36,181 nt of DNA from NCBI GenBank assembly GCA_021647365.1, contig JAKIUW010000033.1, forward strand, positions 1 through 36,181. The letters are read 5' to 3'. Position numbers and translations under genes: made by a program. The DNA is from Cocleimonas sp. (GTDB taxonomy: Bacteria; Pseudomonadota; Gammaproteobacteria; Thiotrichales; Thiotrichaceae). Positions within the stretch are counted from its first letter, which is position 1. Every line of letters begins with the position of its first letter. This document shows positions 16,531 through 25,320 of this stretch, in pieces. Below the pieces are notes generated by a model, which did no database searches, had not been told where the DNA came from, and saw only the letters and a program-made list of their open reading frames with translations.

Positions 16531-17770
16531 TGTTGTAAGTAGTCCGCAAAAAGAACTTGGTCCTATTTTGATAACAGCAGGTGGAACAGGCGGGCATGTT
16601 TATCCTGGGCTAGCGGTTGCTAGAGCATTACAAGCACAGGATATTCCTGTGATTTGGATGGGTACGCCAAATGGCCTAGAAGCGCGAGTTATTCCAGAAG
16701 CAGATATTGACATGGTTTACCTTTCGGTAAGCGGTTTGCGTGGTAAAGGGTTATTAAAGTTACTTGCCGCACCTGTTCAATTAACTAGAGCATTATTCCA
16801 GTCATTCAATATCATGCGAAAAGTTCGCCCATCTGCAGTATTGGGTATGGGTGGTTTTGTGGCAGGGCCGGGTGGCTTAGTAGCATCATTAATGGGCAAG
16901 CCTGTAATCATTCATGAGCAAAATGCAATTCCAGGCTTAACCAATAAATTATTGAGTGGTTTTAGTAAGAAGGTTTTAGAGGGGTTTCCTGGGACATTTG
17001 CAGATCGTAAAAATACGGTAGGTATTGGTAACCCAGTACGCAAAGATATTGCAAGCTTAGAAAATCCTCGTCAGCGTTTAGGTGATCGCTGGGGACATGT
17101 TCATGTACTTGTTTTTGGCGGTAGTTTAGGTGCACAAGCATTGAATGAAGTTGTGCCAATGGCGCTAGGTGAATTAGCGTTGGATAAACGTCCTGTCGTT
17201 CGCCACCAAGCAGGTAAAAATAAAGATGATACTACAAAAAATCTCTATGAGAAAATGGAAGTAGAGGCAGAAATTACTCCCTTTATAGAAGATATGGCGG
17301 AAGCTTATGAATGGGCAGATTTAGTCATTTGTCGTTCGGGTGCGCTAACGGTAGCAGAACTGGCAGCAGCAGGAGTAGCATCAATCATGGTGCCTTACCC
17401 TTGGGCGGTAGATGATCATCAAACAGCGAATGCGAAATATTTAACCGAGCATGATGCTGGAATATTGATGCCTCAAAATGAGCTTACAAAAGAGTCATTA
17501 TCTGAGTTGCTACGTGATCTTTGTAGCAACCGTGACAAATTAATTGAAATGAGTATTAAGGCGAGAGAATTGGCAAAACCACAAGCAACCGATGAAGTTG
17601 CTGCAATTTGTGCGGAACTTGCAGGCTATGACTTTGATAAAGATAAGTTTAATAGTGAAAAACCTGATGATGGAAGTAAAGCTACAGGCATCAAATATGT
17701 AGAAACTATTGATGCAAATAAATTAGATTCCGATGAGATAGATCAAGGAGCAAACTATGAAGCAGCCTAA
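16520..17770 (+). CDS. murG: UDP-GlcNAc:lipid I N-acetylglucosaminyltransferase MurG
   Basis: MurG converts lipid I to lipid II at the inner face of the membrane. It is a GT-B glycosyltransferase with GGTGGH at 21-26, VLGMGGFVAGPGG, IHEQNAIPGLTNK, VFGGSLGAQALNE, and a donor-binding CRSGALTVAELAAAG region. At 416 residues it is some 55-60 longer than E. coli MurG (355). Besides a slightly longer N-terminus, the excess is an acidic tail after AAICAELAGY containing DKDKFNSEKPDDGS and DSDEIDQGANYEAA, likely disordered. It overlaps murC by 14 nt, with GGAG in the overlap. Confidence 0.96.
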   Translation: MHADVVSSPQKELGPILITAGGTGGHVYPGLAVARALQAQDIPVIWMGTPNGLEARVIPEADIDMVYLSVSGLRGKGLLKLLAAPVQLTRALFQSFNIMRKVRPSAVLGMGGFVAGPGGLVASLMGKPVIIHEQNAIPGLTNKLLSGFSKKVLEGFPGTFADRKNTVGIGNPVRKDIASLENPRQRLGDRWGHVHVLVFGGSLGAQALNEVVPMALGELALDKRPVVRHQAGKNKDDTTKNLYEKMEVEAEITPFIEDMAEAYEWADLVICRSGALTVAELAAAGVASIMVPYPWAVDDHQTANAKYLTEHDAGILMPQNELTKESLSELLRDLCSNRDKLIEMSIKARELAKPQATDEVAAICAELAGYDFDKDKFNSEKPDDGSKATGIKYVETIDANKLDSDEIDQGANYEAA

Positions 17771-19178
17771 TGATTTAGCGCGTCGTCGCATCAAACAAAT
17801 CCATTTTGTAGGTATCGGTGGTGCAGGTATGGGTGGAATTGCCGAAGTGCTGGCCAATATTGGTTATGAAATAACAGGTTCTGATATTGCAACTAATTCA
17901 ATGACTGAGCGTTTAGCATCGCTTGGCGCAAAAGTATTTAAAGGTCATGCCGCTAGTAATATTGAAGGCGCAAATGTGGTTGTTACATCAACAGCAGTGA
18001 ATAACGACAACCCTGAAGTGATTGCCGCACGTGAGCAGAATATTCCTGTTGTGCCACGCGCTGAAATGCTGGCAGAAATTATGCGTTTTAGTAACGGTAT
18101 TGCTATTGCGGGTACGCACGGTAAAACAACTACGACAAGCTTGGTGACAAGTTTATTAGCAGAAGGTGGGCTTGATCCTACTTTTGTTATAGGCGGAAAA
18201 TTGAATAGTACGGCAAGTAATTCACGTTTAGGCACAGGTGATTATTTGGTAGCTGAAGCGGATGAAAGTGATGCGTCATTTTTATTGTTACAGCCGATGA
18301 TTTCGGTTGTAACTAATATAGATGCTGATCATCTATCAACTTACGACAATGATTTTGAAAAACTTAAAGCGACTTTTGTAGAGTTTTTACATCATTTACC
18401 TTTTTACGGTTTGGCTGTACTTTGTGTTGATGATGATCATGTTTGCGATATTTTGCCAGAAGTCACACGAAGTATTACAACATACGGTATTCATTTTGAT
18501 GCGGATGTTCGTGCACGCAATGTACGTTATGCAGGTACGCAAAGTTTCTTTACAGTAGAACGTACAGATAAAGCACCGCTGGATATTACCTTGAATATGC
18601 CAGGTGAACACAATATCCAAAATGCACTAGCCGCAATTGCCATTGCGACTGAACTAGGTGTTTCGGATGAAGACATTGTTAATGGTTTGGATAAATTCCA
18701 AGGTGTTGGTCGTCGTTTCCAATTCTACGGAGACATCAAAACACAAAACGGCACGATCACATTGGTAGATGATTATGGTCATCACCCAACTGAGATGGAA
18801 GCTACCATGAAAGCGGTGCGTAGTGCATGGCCAGATCGTCGTATGGTGGTACTTTTCCAGCCGCATAGATACACGCGTACGCGTGATTTATTTGAAGATT
18901 TTGCACAGGTGTTATCAGAACCAGACGTATTGGCATTGATGGATGTTTATGCGGCAAGTGAAGAACCTATTGCAGGTGCAGATGGACGTTCACTTGCAAG
19001 AGCGATTCGTAACCGTGGCAATGTTGACCCAGTCTTTATTGCAGACCAAGCAGACATAGTTGAAGTATTACAAAACCAGCTTCAAGACGGCGATGTTTTG
19101 TTGACCTTAGGCGCGGGCAGCGTTGGCGCAATTGCGGCTGCTTTACCTGCACAATTATCACAGGGGTCGCTGTTGTAA
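17757..19178 (+). CDS. murC: UDP-N-acetylmuramate:L-alanine ligase
   Basis: MurC adds L-alanine to UDP-MurNAc, the first step of stem-peptide assembly. The 473-residue sequence shows HFVGIGGAGMGGIAEVL at the N-terminus, GTHGKTTT (119-126), ADESDASFL, TNIDADHLSTYDNDF and DDYGHHPTEMEATM, followed by FQPHRYTRTRDLFEDF. All are standard MurC motifs. The stop overlaps the ddlB start (TAATG). Confidence 0.97.
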   Translation: MKQPNDLARRRIKQIHFVGIGGAGMGGIAEVLANIGYEITGSDIATNSMTERLASLGAKVFKGHAASNIEGANVVVTSTAVNNDNPEVIAAREQNIPVVPRAEMLAEIMRFSNGIAIAGTHGKTTTTSLVTSLLAEGGLDPTFVIGGKLNSTASNSRLGTGDYLVAEADESDASFLLLQPMISVVTNIDADHLSTYDNDFEKLKATFVEFLHHLPFYGLAVLCVDDDHVCDILPEVTRSITTYGIHFDADVRARNVRYAGTQSFFTVERTDKAPLDITLNMPGEHNIQNALAAIAIATELGVSDEDIVNGLDKFQGVGRRFQFYGDIKTQNGTITLVDDYGHHPTEMEATMKAVRSAWPDRRMVVLFQPHRYTRTRDLFEDFAQVLSEPDVLALMDVYAASEEPIAGADGRSLARAIRNRGNVDPVFIADQADIVEVLQNQLQDGDVLLTLGAGSVGAIAAALPAQLSQGSLL

Positions 19179-20098
19179 TGACGAGCAATGCACAACAATT
19201 TGGGAAAGTTGCCGTGCTAATGGGAGGCTGGGCAGCTGAGCGCGAAGTGTCGCTTAATAGCGGAAAAGCAGTCCTAGAAGGATTGCTAGAAAAAGGCATT
19301 GATGCACACGGTGTAGATGTTGATAGAAATGTATTGGACGTTTTAAAGACAGAAAATTTTGATCTAGTATTTAATATTTTACACGGTCGTGGTGGTGAAG
19401 ATGGAGAGCTTCAAGGCGCACTTGAAATTTTACAAATTCCTTACACAGGTTGTGGCGTGATGGCATCGGCAATCAGCATGGATAAGATGATGACCAAGCG
19501 TTTGTGGATAGGTTCAGGTTTGCCAACCCCAGCGTATGAAATATTACATGCTGATACAGATTTTGAAGAAGTCGTTGAGAAATTAGGTCTACCTGTGATG
19601 GTAAAACCAGCACAAGAAGGCTCAAGCATCGGCATGAGCAAAGTAACAGAAGCCAGCCAACTTCGCCCAGCTTATGAAGAAGCTGCAAAATATGATGATG
19701 TAGTTTTTGCGGAACAATGGGTAGCAGGCAAAGAATTTACGGTAGCAATTTTAGGCGACGAAGTATTGCCTTCAATACGTTTGGAAGCAGATAAAGACGC
19801 TGACTTTTATGATTATGATGCGAAGTATATTTCGCATAAAACGCAATATTACTGCCCAAGCGGTTTGAGTGATACTGATGAAGCAACATTAAGTACTTTG
19901 TCAAAAACTGCTTTTAAGGTGTTGGGTGGACGAGGCTGGGGACGCGTTGATGTAATGCAAGATAGTGCAGGCACTTTTTGGTTAATCGAAGTGAATACTG
20001 TGCCAGGAATGACGGATACATCTTTAGTGCCAATGGCAGCAAAGCAGCAGGGCATGAGTTTTGCTGACTTAACGGTTGAAATTTTAAAGACAGCTTAG
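19178..20098 (+). CDS. ddlB: D-alanine:D-alanine ligase B
   Basis: DdlB joins two D-alanines using ATP to supply MurF. The 306-residue ATP-grasp enzyme matches the E. coli length. It has VLMGGWAAEREVSLNSG, FNILHGRGGEDGELQG, MVKPAQEGSSIGMSKV and, at the C-terminus, GRVDVMQDSAGTFWLIEVN with NTVPGMTDTSLVP. The active-site Tyr/Ser loop lies around ISHKTQYYCPSGL. It is coupled to murC by a one-base overlap. Confidence 0.96.
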   Translation: MTSNAQQFGKVAVLMGGWAAEREVSLNSGKAVLEGLLEKGIDAHGVDVDRNVLDVLKTENFDLVFNILHGRGGEDGELQGALEILQIPYTGCGVMASAISMDKMMTKRLWIGSGLPTPAYEILHADTDFEEVVEKLGLPVMVKPAQEGSSIGMSKVTEASQLRPAYEEAAKYDDVVFAEQWVAGKEFTVAILGDEVLPSIRLEADKDADFYDYDAKYISHKTQYYCPSGLSDTDEATLSTLSKTAFKVLGGRGWGRVDVMQDSAGTFWLIEVNTVPGMTDTSLVPMAAKQQGMSFADLTVEILKTA

Positions 20099-20114
20099 GC
20101 TGGCTAGGATAGGA

Positions 20115-20915
20115 ATGATGAGAGCCAAAAAGACAAAGCGCCCACAAGCAACACGACGTAATCCGCCGCGCGTATCGATACGCGAGCGCTTCTCATTGCC
20201 ATGGAAGTCGATTGGACTAACGATTTTAATCATAGCGCCAGTTGCAGTAGCCGTGGGAACGTATCAATGGATACAAGATCCACAAAACCTCACCATTACC
20301 TCAGTTGAGGTAAAAGGTGATTTAAAGATATTAGATAAAGAACAACTACAACCAGTGATTGAGCCATTCACCAAAACAAATTTGTATTTGTTGGATGAAA
20401 AAGCATTAGAAGCCGCTATTGAGAATAATCCTTGGGTTCATTCAGCATCGATGACAAAAATATGGCCTGATAAATTGGTGGTAAAAATATTCGAACAACA
20501 CCCAGTCGCATTTTGGGGTAAAAATGAAATGCTCGCGGAAAATGGCGAAATTATTAAAGCCAGCTTAGAGAAAGAAAAAAGTAAATTTCCACTACTTTAT
20601 AGCCCAAATGATAAGGGCAGAAATATGGCAACAGGTTTTTTAAAGATCAGAAAATGGATGAAAGACTTTCCACTAAAAATGGTTGAGTTTAAAGAAGATT
20701 CACGGGGTTCATGGCAGATAAAGTTAGAAAATGGCATGACTTTGAAAATAGGGCGAGAGCATCAGGAAAAGCGTTTAAAACGATTTATGGTGGGTTATAC
20801 CGAGAGTTTGAAATCGGTTATCAATAATGTAAAAACTATTGACCTGCGTTACACCAATGGTTTTGCAGTCAAATGGAAAAAGGGGCTATCTGCAGGTAGT
20901 CGCAACAAAGGGTAA
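20115..20915 (+). CDS. ftsQ: Cell division protein FtsQ
   Basis: FtsQ is a bitopic protein that links FtsL/FtsB to the divisome. The 266 residues comprise a basic cytoplasmic tail (1-34), one transmembrane helix (about 35-50), a periplasmic POTRA domain (LTITSVEVKGDLKILDKEQL onward) and the FtsQ beta domain with KIWPDKLVVKIFEQHPVAFW. Two adjacent ATGs could serve as the start; the first follows AGGA. It sits 16 nt after ddlB and 12 nt before ftsA. Confidence 0.94.
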   Translation: MMRAKKTKRPQATRRNPPRVSIRERFSLPWKSIGLTILIIAPVAVAVGTYQWIQDPQNLTITSVEVKGDLKILDKEQLQPVIEPFTKTNLYLLDEKALEAAIENNPWVHSASMTKIWPDKLVVKIFEQHPVAFWGKNEMLAENGEIIKASLEKEKSKFPLLYSPNDKGRNMATGFLKIRKWMKDFPLKMVEFKEDSRGSWQIKLENGMTLKIGREHQEKRLKRFMVGYTESLKSVINNVKTIDLRYTNGFAVKWKKGLSAGSRNKG

Positions 20916-20927
20916 GGGGTATTAGTC

Positions 20928-22190
20928 ATGGGTAAGCCGTTAAAAGAAGGTTCAATGTCTCTCAGTAGCGAAGGTAATATGGTCGTTGCATTAGATATAG
21001 GAACATCAAAAATAGTCGCCTTAATTGGTGAAATTAATAGCGAAGGTGGGGTTGAAATTGTAGGCATTGGCAAGCATCCATCACGTGGAATGAAAAAGGG
21101 CGTGGTGGTGAACATTGATTCAACTATCGAAGCGATTCAACGAGCCGTCGAAGAAGCAGAATTGATGGCAGGCGTTAATATCAATTCAGCCTACGCAGGT
21201 ATCGCAGGTAGTCATATTCAAAGTCTAAATTCTCACGGTATCGTGGCAATTAAAGATAAAGAAGTCACTGAAGCTGATCTTGAGCGAGTAATGGATGCAG
21301 CAAGAGCGGTAGCGATTCCAGCGGATCAACGAATTTTGCACGTGTTACCGCAAGATTATGTGATCGACCAGCAAGATGGAATTCGCGAGCCAGTGGGTAT
21401 GTCAGGAGTCCGTTTAGAAGCACGGGTACATTTAATTACAGGTGCACAGAGTGCCGCGCAAAACATTGTAAAATGTGTAGATCGCTGTGGACTAGATGTA
21501 GATGACGTGATTCTTGAGCAAGTGGCATCAAGCTATGCAGTACTAGAAGATGATGAAAAAGAACTCGGTGTTTGTATGATTGACATCGGCGGTGGCACCA
21601 GTGATGTTGCTATCTTCTTGAATGGCGCAATTCAGCATACAGCAAATATCCCTGTTGCAGGCGATCAAGTAACCAACGACATTGCAGTCGCTGTACGAAC
21701 TACGATGCAGTTTGCAGAAAAGTTAAAAATTGAACACGGCAGTGCATTACGCCAGTTAGTGACAGAAGACGAAATCATTGAAGTCCCTGGTATAGGCGAG
21801 CGTGCATCACGTGGTTTATCAACACAAACTTTAGCATCGGTAATTGAACCACGATATGAAGAATTATTTACAATCATTCACGAAGAGATTCGTCGTAGCG
21901 GTTTTGAAGATCGTATCGCCGCAGGTATCGTGTTAACAGGTGGATCGTCAAAAATTAAAGGCGCAGTTGAATTAGCAGAAGAAATTTTTCACATGCCAGT
22001 GCGCATAGGTTCACCGACGAATGTTGGCGGATTAAAAGGCGAAGTTAATGACCCCATGCATTCAACAGGTGTTGGCTTGCTACTTTATGCAGCAGCACAA
22101 AATGAGTTTGCAGGTGGTGGTGGATATTCTAGCGTCACAGCAGAAAATATCTGGGACAAGATGAAAAGTTGGTTTGGAAGTAATTTGTAA
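20928..22190 (+). CDS. ftsA: Cell division protein FtsA
   Basis: FtsA is an actin-like ATPase that tethers FtsZ filaments to the membrane. The sequence has the actin-fold phosphate loop VALDIGTSKIVALIGE, the inserted 1C subdomain, IDIGGGTSDVAIF and GIVLTGGSSKIKG, and a C-terminal amphipathic helix (IWDKMKSWFGSN) that serves as membrane anchor. At 420 residues it is typical. The N-terminus may be shorter, since ATGs at codons 10 and 18 would remove a non-conserved leader. The next gene, ftsZ, follows after a 146-nt gap. Confidence 0.95.
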   Translation: MGKPLKEGSMSLSSEGNMVVALDIGTSKIVALIGEINSEGGVEIVGIGKHPSRGMKKGVVVNIDSTIEAIQRAVEEAELMAGVNINSAYAGIAGSHIQSLNSHGIVAIKDKEVTEADLERVMDAARAVAIPADQRILHVLPQDYVIDQQDGIREPVGMSGVRLEARVHLITGAQSAAQNIVKCVDRCGLDVDDVILEQVASSYAVLEDDEKELGVCMIDIGGGTSDVAIFLNGAIQHTANIPVAGDQVTNDIAVAVRTTMQFAEKLKIEHGSALRQLVTEDEIIEVPGIGERASRGLSTQTLASVIEPRYEELFTIIHEEIRRSGFEDRIAAGIVLTGGSSKIKGAVELAEEIFHMPVRIGSPTNVGGLKGEVNDPMHSTGVGLLLYAAAQNEFAGGGGYSSVTAENIWDKMKSWFGSNL

Positions 22191-22280
22191 AAGTTTGGAA
22201 AAAATTAGAAGTAAAGTTTTTGTAAAAAGTAACAAGTGTTTTTGAAGGAAACATTTGAAGTTAATAGTTAAAAAAGTAAA

Positions 22281-22294
22281 TGACCAGTTGGTCA
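22281..22294 (+). promoter_or_regulatory. TGACCA/TGGTCA palindrome upstream of ftsZ
   Basis: A 6-bp inverted repeat with a 2-nt centre lies 43 nt before the ftsZ start codon, in the only gap large enough for a dedicated ftsZ promoter. ACC(N)GGT palindromes of this kind are typical of TetR-family operators. No regulator gene is adjacent, so the binder is unknown. Confidence 0.35.
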
Positions 22295-22336
22295 GATTTT
22301 AATCACATCAGAAGTTTATAAAAGGAGTTTAGGGCT

Positions 22337-23491
22337 ATGTTTGAATTAATGGATACAGAAGCATCAAATGCGAGCATCAAAGTAATCGGCGTTGGCGGCG
22401 GCGGTGGAAATGCTGTACAGCACATGCTAGAAAATAATGTTGAAGGCGTAGAATTTATCTGTGCAAACACAGATTCACAGGCGCTTGATGGATCAGGTGT
22501 TAAAAACTTGTTACAACTAGGTAATGCATTAACCAAAGGTTTAGGTGCAGGGGCAAATCCAGAAGTAGGGCGCGAGGCAGCACTAGAAGATCGTGAGCGC
22601 ATTAAAGAGCTAATTGGCGGAACAGATATGCTCTTCATCACCGCAGGCATGGGTGGTGGAACAGGTACAGGTGCCGCACCAGTGGTTGCTGAAATGGCAA
22701 AAGAAATGGGGATTTTAACCGTGGCAGTAGTAACAAAGCCTTTCCCATTCGAAGGTCCAAAGCGTATGAAGTCAGCCGATGAAGGTATTGCAGAGCTAAG
22801 CAAATATGTGGATTCTATTATTACAATTCCAAATGCAAAACTTCTAACAGCACTAGGTAAAAAGACAAGTTTGCTAGATGCATTTAAAGCAGCTAATGAC
22901 GTTTTACTAGGTGCGGTGCAAGGCATTGCAGAGTTGATTACTCGCCCAGGTTTGATCAATGTGGATTTCGCAGACGTGAAAACAGTGATGAGCGAAATGG
23001 GTATGTCAATGATGGGAACAGGCATTGCAAGTGGCGACGAGCGTGCAACTAAAGCAGCCAATGCGGCGATCTCAAGCCCACTACTTGACGATATAAACCT
23101 AAAAGGCGCAAAAGGTATTCTTGTGAATATCACAGCAGGTTTGGATATGGGAATCCACGAGTTTGAAGAAGTAGGCGCGGCAGTACGTGAATTTGCACAT
23201 GATGATGCAACCGTCGTAGTAGGAACTGTAATTGACCCAGAAATGAGCGATGAAATCCGTGTAACGCTGGTAGCAACAGGTCTTGATCCACAAGGTTCAG
23301 AGCTAAAAGCCGTACCAACACCAGATCAGGCAAACAACACACTACGCCCAGTAGAGCTAGAACAGCCTCGCATGGTAGCAGGTGGTGGTTATGTAGCGCC
23401 AACGTATGATGCGGCACCACAAGCTACGGGTACTTCGGATAGTAGTAGTTACCTAGATATACCGGCATTTCTTCGCAACCAAGCTGATTAA
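22337..23491 (+). CDS. ftsZ: Cell division GTPase FtsZ
   Basis: FtsZ is the tubulin homologue that forms the cytokinetic ring. The 384-residue protein has VIGVGGGGGNAVQHM, the tubulin signature GGGTGTG (106-112), TVAVVTKPFPFEG, the T7-loop region NVDFADVKTVMSEMG, a short linker and the conserved C-terminal peptide LDIPAFLRNQAD that binds FtsA and ZipA. An AAAGGAG sequence precedes the ATG. Its stop codon is part of a long palindrome. lpxC, which often follows ftsZ in gammaproteobacteria, is not here. Confidence 0.98.
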   Translation: MFELMDTEASNASIKVIGVGGGGGNAVQHMLENNVEGVEFICANTDSQALDGSGVKNLLQLGNALTKGLGAGANPEVGREAALEDRERIKELIGGTDMLFITAGMGGGTGTGAAPVVAEMAKEMGILTVAVVTKPFPFEGPKRMKSADEGIAELSKYVDSIITIPNAKLLTALGKKTSLLDAFKAANDVLLGAVQGIAELITRPGLINVDFADVKTVMSEMGMSMMGTGIASGDERATKAANAAISSPLLDDINLKGAKGILVNITAGLDMGIHEFEEVGAAVREFAHDDATVVVGTVIDPEMSDEIRVTLVATGLDPQGSELKAVPTPDQANNTLRPVELEQPRMVAGGGYVAPTYDAAPQATGTSDSSSYLDIPAFLRNQAD

Positions 23492-23608
23492 CTGAACAGC
23501 TTACCCCTATTTTACGCCAGCCCTGCGTTGGAGAATGATCACTTGCAGTAGCAAGCTCACATTCTCCGCCTTGTTCTGGCGCAAACTAGGGGCAATCTGA
23601 TCAGTTAA
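23488..23608. repeat. Long imperfect palindrome after ftsZ (family P, copy 2)
   Basis: Left arm TTAACTGAACAG (from 23488, containing the ftsZ TAA) pairs with CTGATCAGTTAA (to 23608). Further in, CCCCT/AGGGG and CGCCAG/CTGGCG pair. At the centre GGAGAATG and CATTCTCC enclose CTTGC-AGTA-GCAAG. Strand-asymmetric internal words GCGTTG and GCCTTG-TTCTGG-CAAA are shared with the element at 910-1046, while the paired arms differ but keep pairing. This suggests conserved structure rather than sequence. Confidence 0.75.
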
Positions 23609-23630
23609 TGGTTAGATTGGATTTAATAAG

Positions 23631-23669
23631 CACACAAAAAAGAGCGATTTAATCGCTCTTTTTTGTGTG
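23631..23669. terminator. Bidirectional intrinsic terminator between ftsZ and cysS
   Basis: A perfect palindrome, with CACACAAAAAAGAGCGATT facing its complement across a single T. It gives a GC-containing stem with A-runs before and T-runs after it on both strands, as expected for a terminator serving convergent ftsZ and cysS. Confidence 0.85.
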
Positions 23670-23684
23670 TGGGGTTGTTGGATT

Positions 23685-23762
23685 AAACATCATGTAAAAG
23701 TGGGGGGGGGGTGTGCTTTATGTAATATACAAAGCACACCCCCCCACTTTTACATGATGTTT
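23685..23762. repeat. G-tract repeat doublet, tail-to-tail hairpin
   Basis: Arm 1 (23685-23719) is the head AAACATCATGTAAAAGT, a G10 run and TGTGCTTT. Arm 2 (23731-23762) is its inverted complement with a C7 run. The two are separated by 11 nt (ATGTAATATAC). The transcript could form a stem of about 30 bp with three unpaired Gs. The heads point outward, as in REPIN-type doublets. It is the third stem-loop in the ftsZ-cysS gap. Confidence 0.85.
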
Positions 23763-23816
23763 TACGAATAGCTCTTTTTTCTGTGTCCTTTAGCGTCTTC
23801 CGTGGCAAAAACTCTT

Positions 23817-25211
23817 TTAGCTTCTACGCCAAATAGTCTCAGCGCCGTTATCTTCAAGCGTAATGCCTTGTGCTTGTAGTTCATCACGGATTTTATCTGC
23901 ACCAGCCCAGTCTTTATTGGCTTTGGCTTCTATGCGCTGTTGGATTAATGCTTCGATGGCTTCGTCGTTGAGTCCGTCCGCATTATTACTGCCACCTTTA
24001 AACCATGCTTCGATAGCATCTTCGTTGCTTTCGCCGCCTTCCATAAGTCCTAGCTGATTGGCGAGTTGTTGTAATAATGCGCCTAGGTTTTCTGCTTCTT
24101 CATTGCTCGCACGGTTTACGTCGCGGGCTAAATCAAACAGTACAGCGAGGGCTTCTGGCGTATTAAAATCATCATCCATCGCTTCGATGAAGCGTTTTTG
24201 ATAATCTGTATCTTGTGCTGTTGTACCAAGCTTTAAGCCACGCAATGCGGTATAAAGTCTATCCAGCGATGCACCTGCCGCGTCTAGCTGATCGGTGCTG
24301 TAATTCAGTGGGCTACGGTATTGACTGGTGAGCATAAAGTAACGAATTTCTTCGGCTTTGTATTTTTCTAATACTTCTTTGATGGTGAAAAAATTACCCA
24401 AAGATTTAGACATTTTCTCTTCATCAATACGGATAAATCCGTTGTGCATCCAGTAATTAGCAAAATGTTCGCCAGTGCAAGCTTCTGATTGCGCGATTTC
24501 ATTTTCATGGTGTGGGAATTGCAAATCATGCCCACCACCGTGAATGTCAAAATGGTTGCCGAGAATTTTGGTCGACATGGCAGAACATTCAATATGCCAG
24601 CCAGGGCGACCGTCTCCCCAAGGTGATTCCCATGAGGGTTCGTCGGGTTTTGCCATTTTCCATAATACAAAATCTAGAGGGTCCTTTTTGTCGGTATTGA
24701 CAGCAATGCGGTCGCCTGCGCGTAAGTCTTCAATTTTTTTGCCAGAAAGCTTTCCATAGCCTTCAAATTTAGCAACAGAATAATACACATCTCCGCTTGA
24801 TCCTTGGTAGGCAAAACCTTTCTCAATAAGCGTTTCAATCATTTCAAATATTTCTGGAATATTGTCCGTTGCTTTAGGCTCAGCAGTCGGCGGCTGAATA
24901 CCCAGCGCACGTTCATCGTCATGCATTGCATCGATAAAACGCTCGGTGAGTGTTTTAAAATCTTCACCGTTTTCATTGGCGCGCTGTATAATTTTGTCGT
25001 CAATATCAGTGATGTTACGAATATACGTCACATCGTATCCGCTGGCTTTTAAGTAACGAAACACCACATCAAATGCCACCATTACACGTGCATGACCTAG
25101 GTGACAATGATCGTAAACCGTCATACCACACACATACATGCGGATTTTATTGGCTTCAATTGGGATGAATGTTTCTTTTTTATTAGTAAGACTGTTATAG
25201 ATTTGTAGCAT
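23817..25211 (-). CDS. cysS: Cysteinyl-tRNA synthetase
   Basis: CysRS charges tRNA-Cys. The chosen ATG gives MLQIYNSLTNKKETF, matching the E. coli start (MLKIFNTLT), and 464 residues (E. coli 461). The frame stays open 110 codons further upstream, but that extension is not conserved and overlaps the divergent gene, so I reject it. Class I motifs are CHLGHARV (HIGH-like) and EKMSKSLGNF (KMSKS); MYVCGMTVYDHCH carries the zinc-binding cysteine. The end is ETIWRRS. It converges on ftsZ across a gap with three stem-loops. Confidence 0.96.
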   Translation of the reverse strand: MLQIYNSLTNKKETFIPIEANKIRMYVCGMTVYDHCHLGHARVMVAFDVVFRYLKASGYDVTYIRNITDIDDKIIQRANENGEDFKTLTERFIDAMHDDERALGIQPPTAEPKATDNIPEIFEMIETLIEKGFAYQGSSGDVYYSVAKFEGYGKLSGKKIEDLRAGDRIAVNTDKKDPLDFVLWKMAKPDEPSWESPWGDGRPGWHIECSAMSTKILGNHFDIHGGGHDLQFPHHENEIAQSEACTGEHFANYWMHNGFIRIDEEKMSKSLGNFFTIKEVLEKYKAEEIRYFMLTSQYRSPLNYSTDQLDAAGASLDRLYTALRGLKLGTTAQDTDYQKRFIEAMDDDFNTPEALAVLFDLARDVNRASNEEAENLGALLQQLANQLGLMEGGESNEDAIEAWFKGGSNNADGLNDEAIEALIQQRIEAKANKDWAGADKIRDELQAQGITLEDNGAETIWRRS

Positions 25212-25320
25212 GATTTTTTGAATTCTTTTTGATGTTTTTATGAATGACAACAATGGTAGCAGAAGCCTATTAATTCCGCTATTATTCGTCCTTTGAAAAT
25301 ATTTAAAGGGGCATATTAGG

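Noticed and set aside
22303..23133. A 276-codon minus-strand ORF opposite ftsZ.
   Set aside because: It is the antisense of ftsZ; its Pro/Ser/Ala-rich composition follows from the gene on the other strand.
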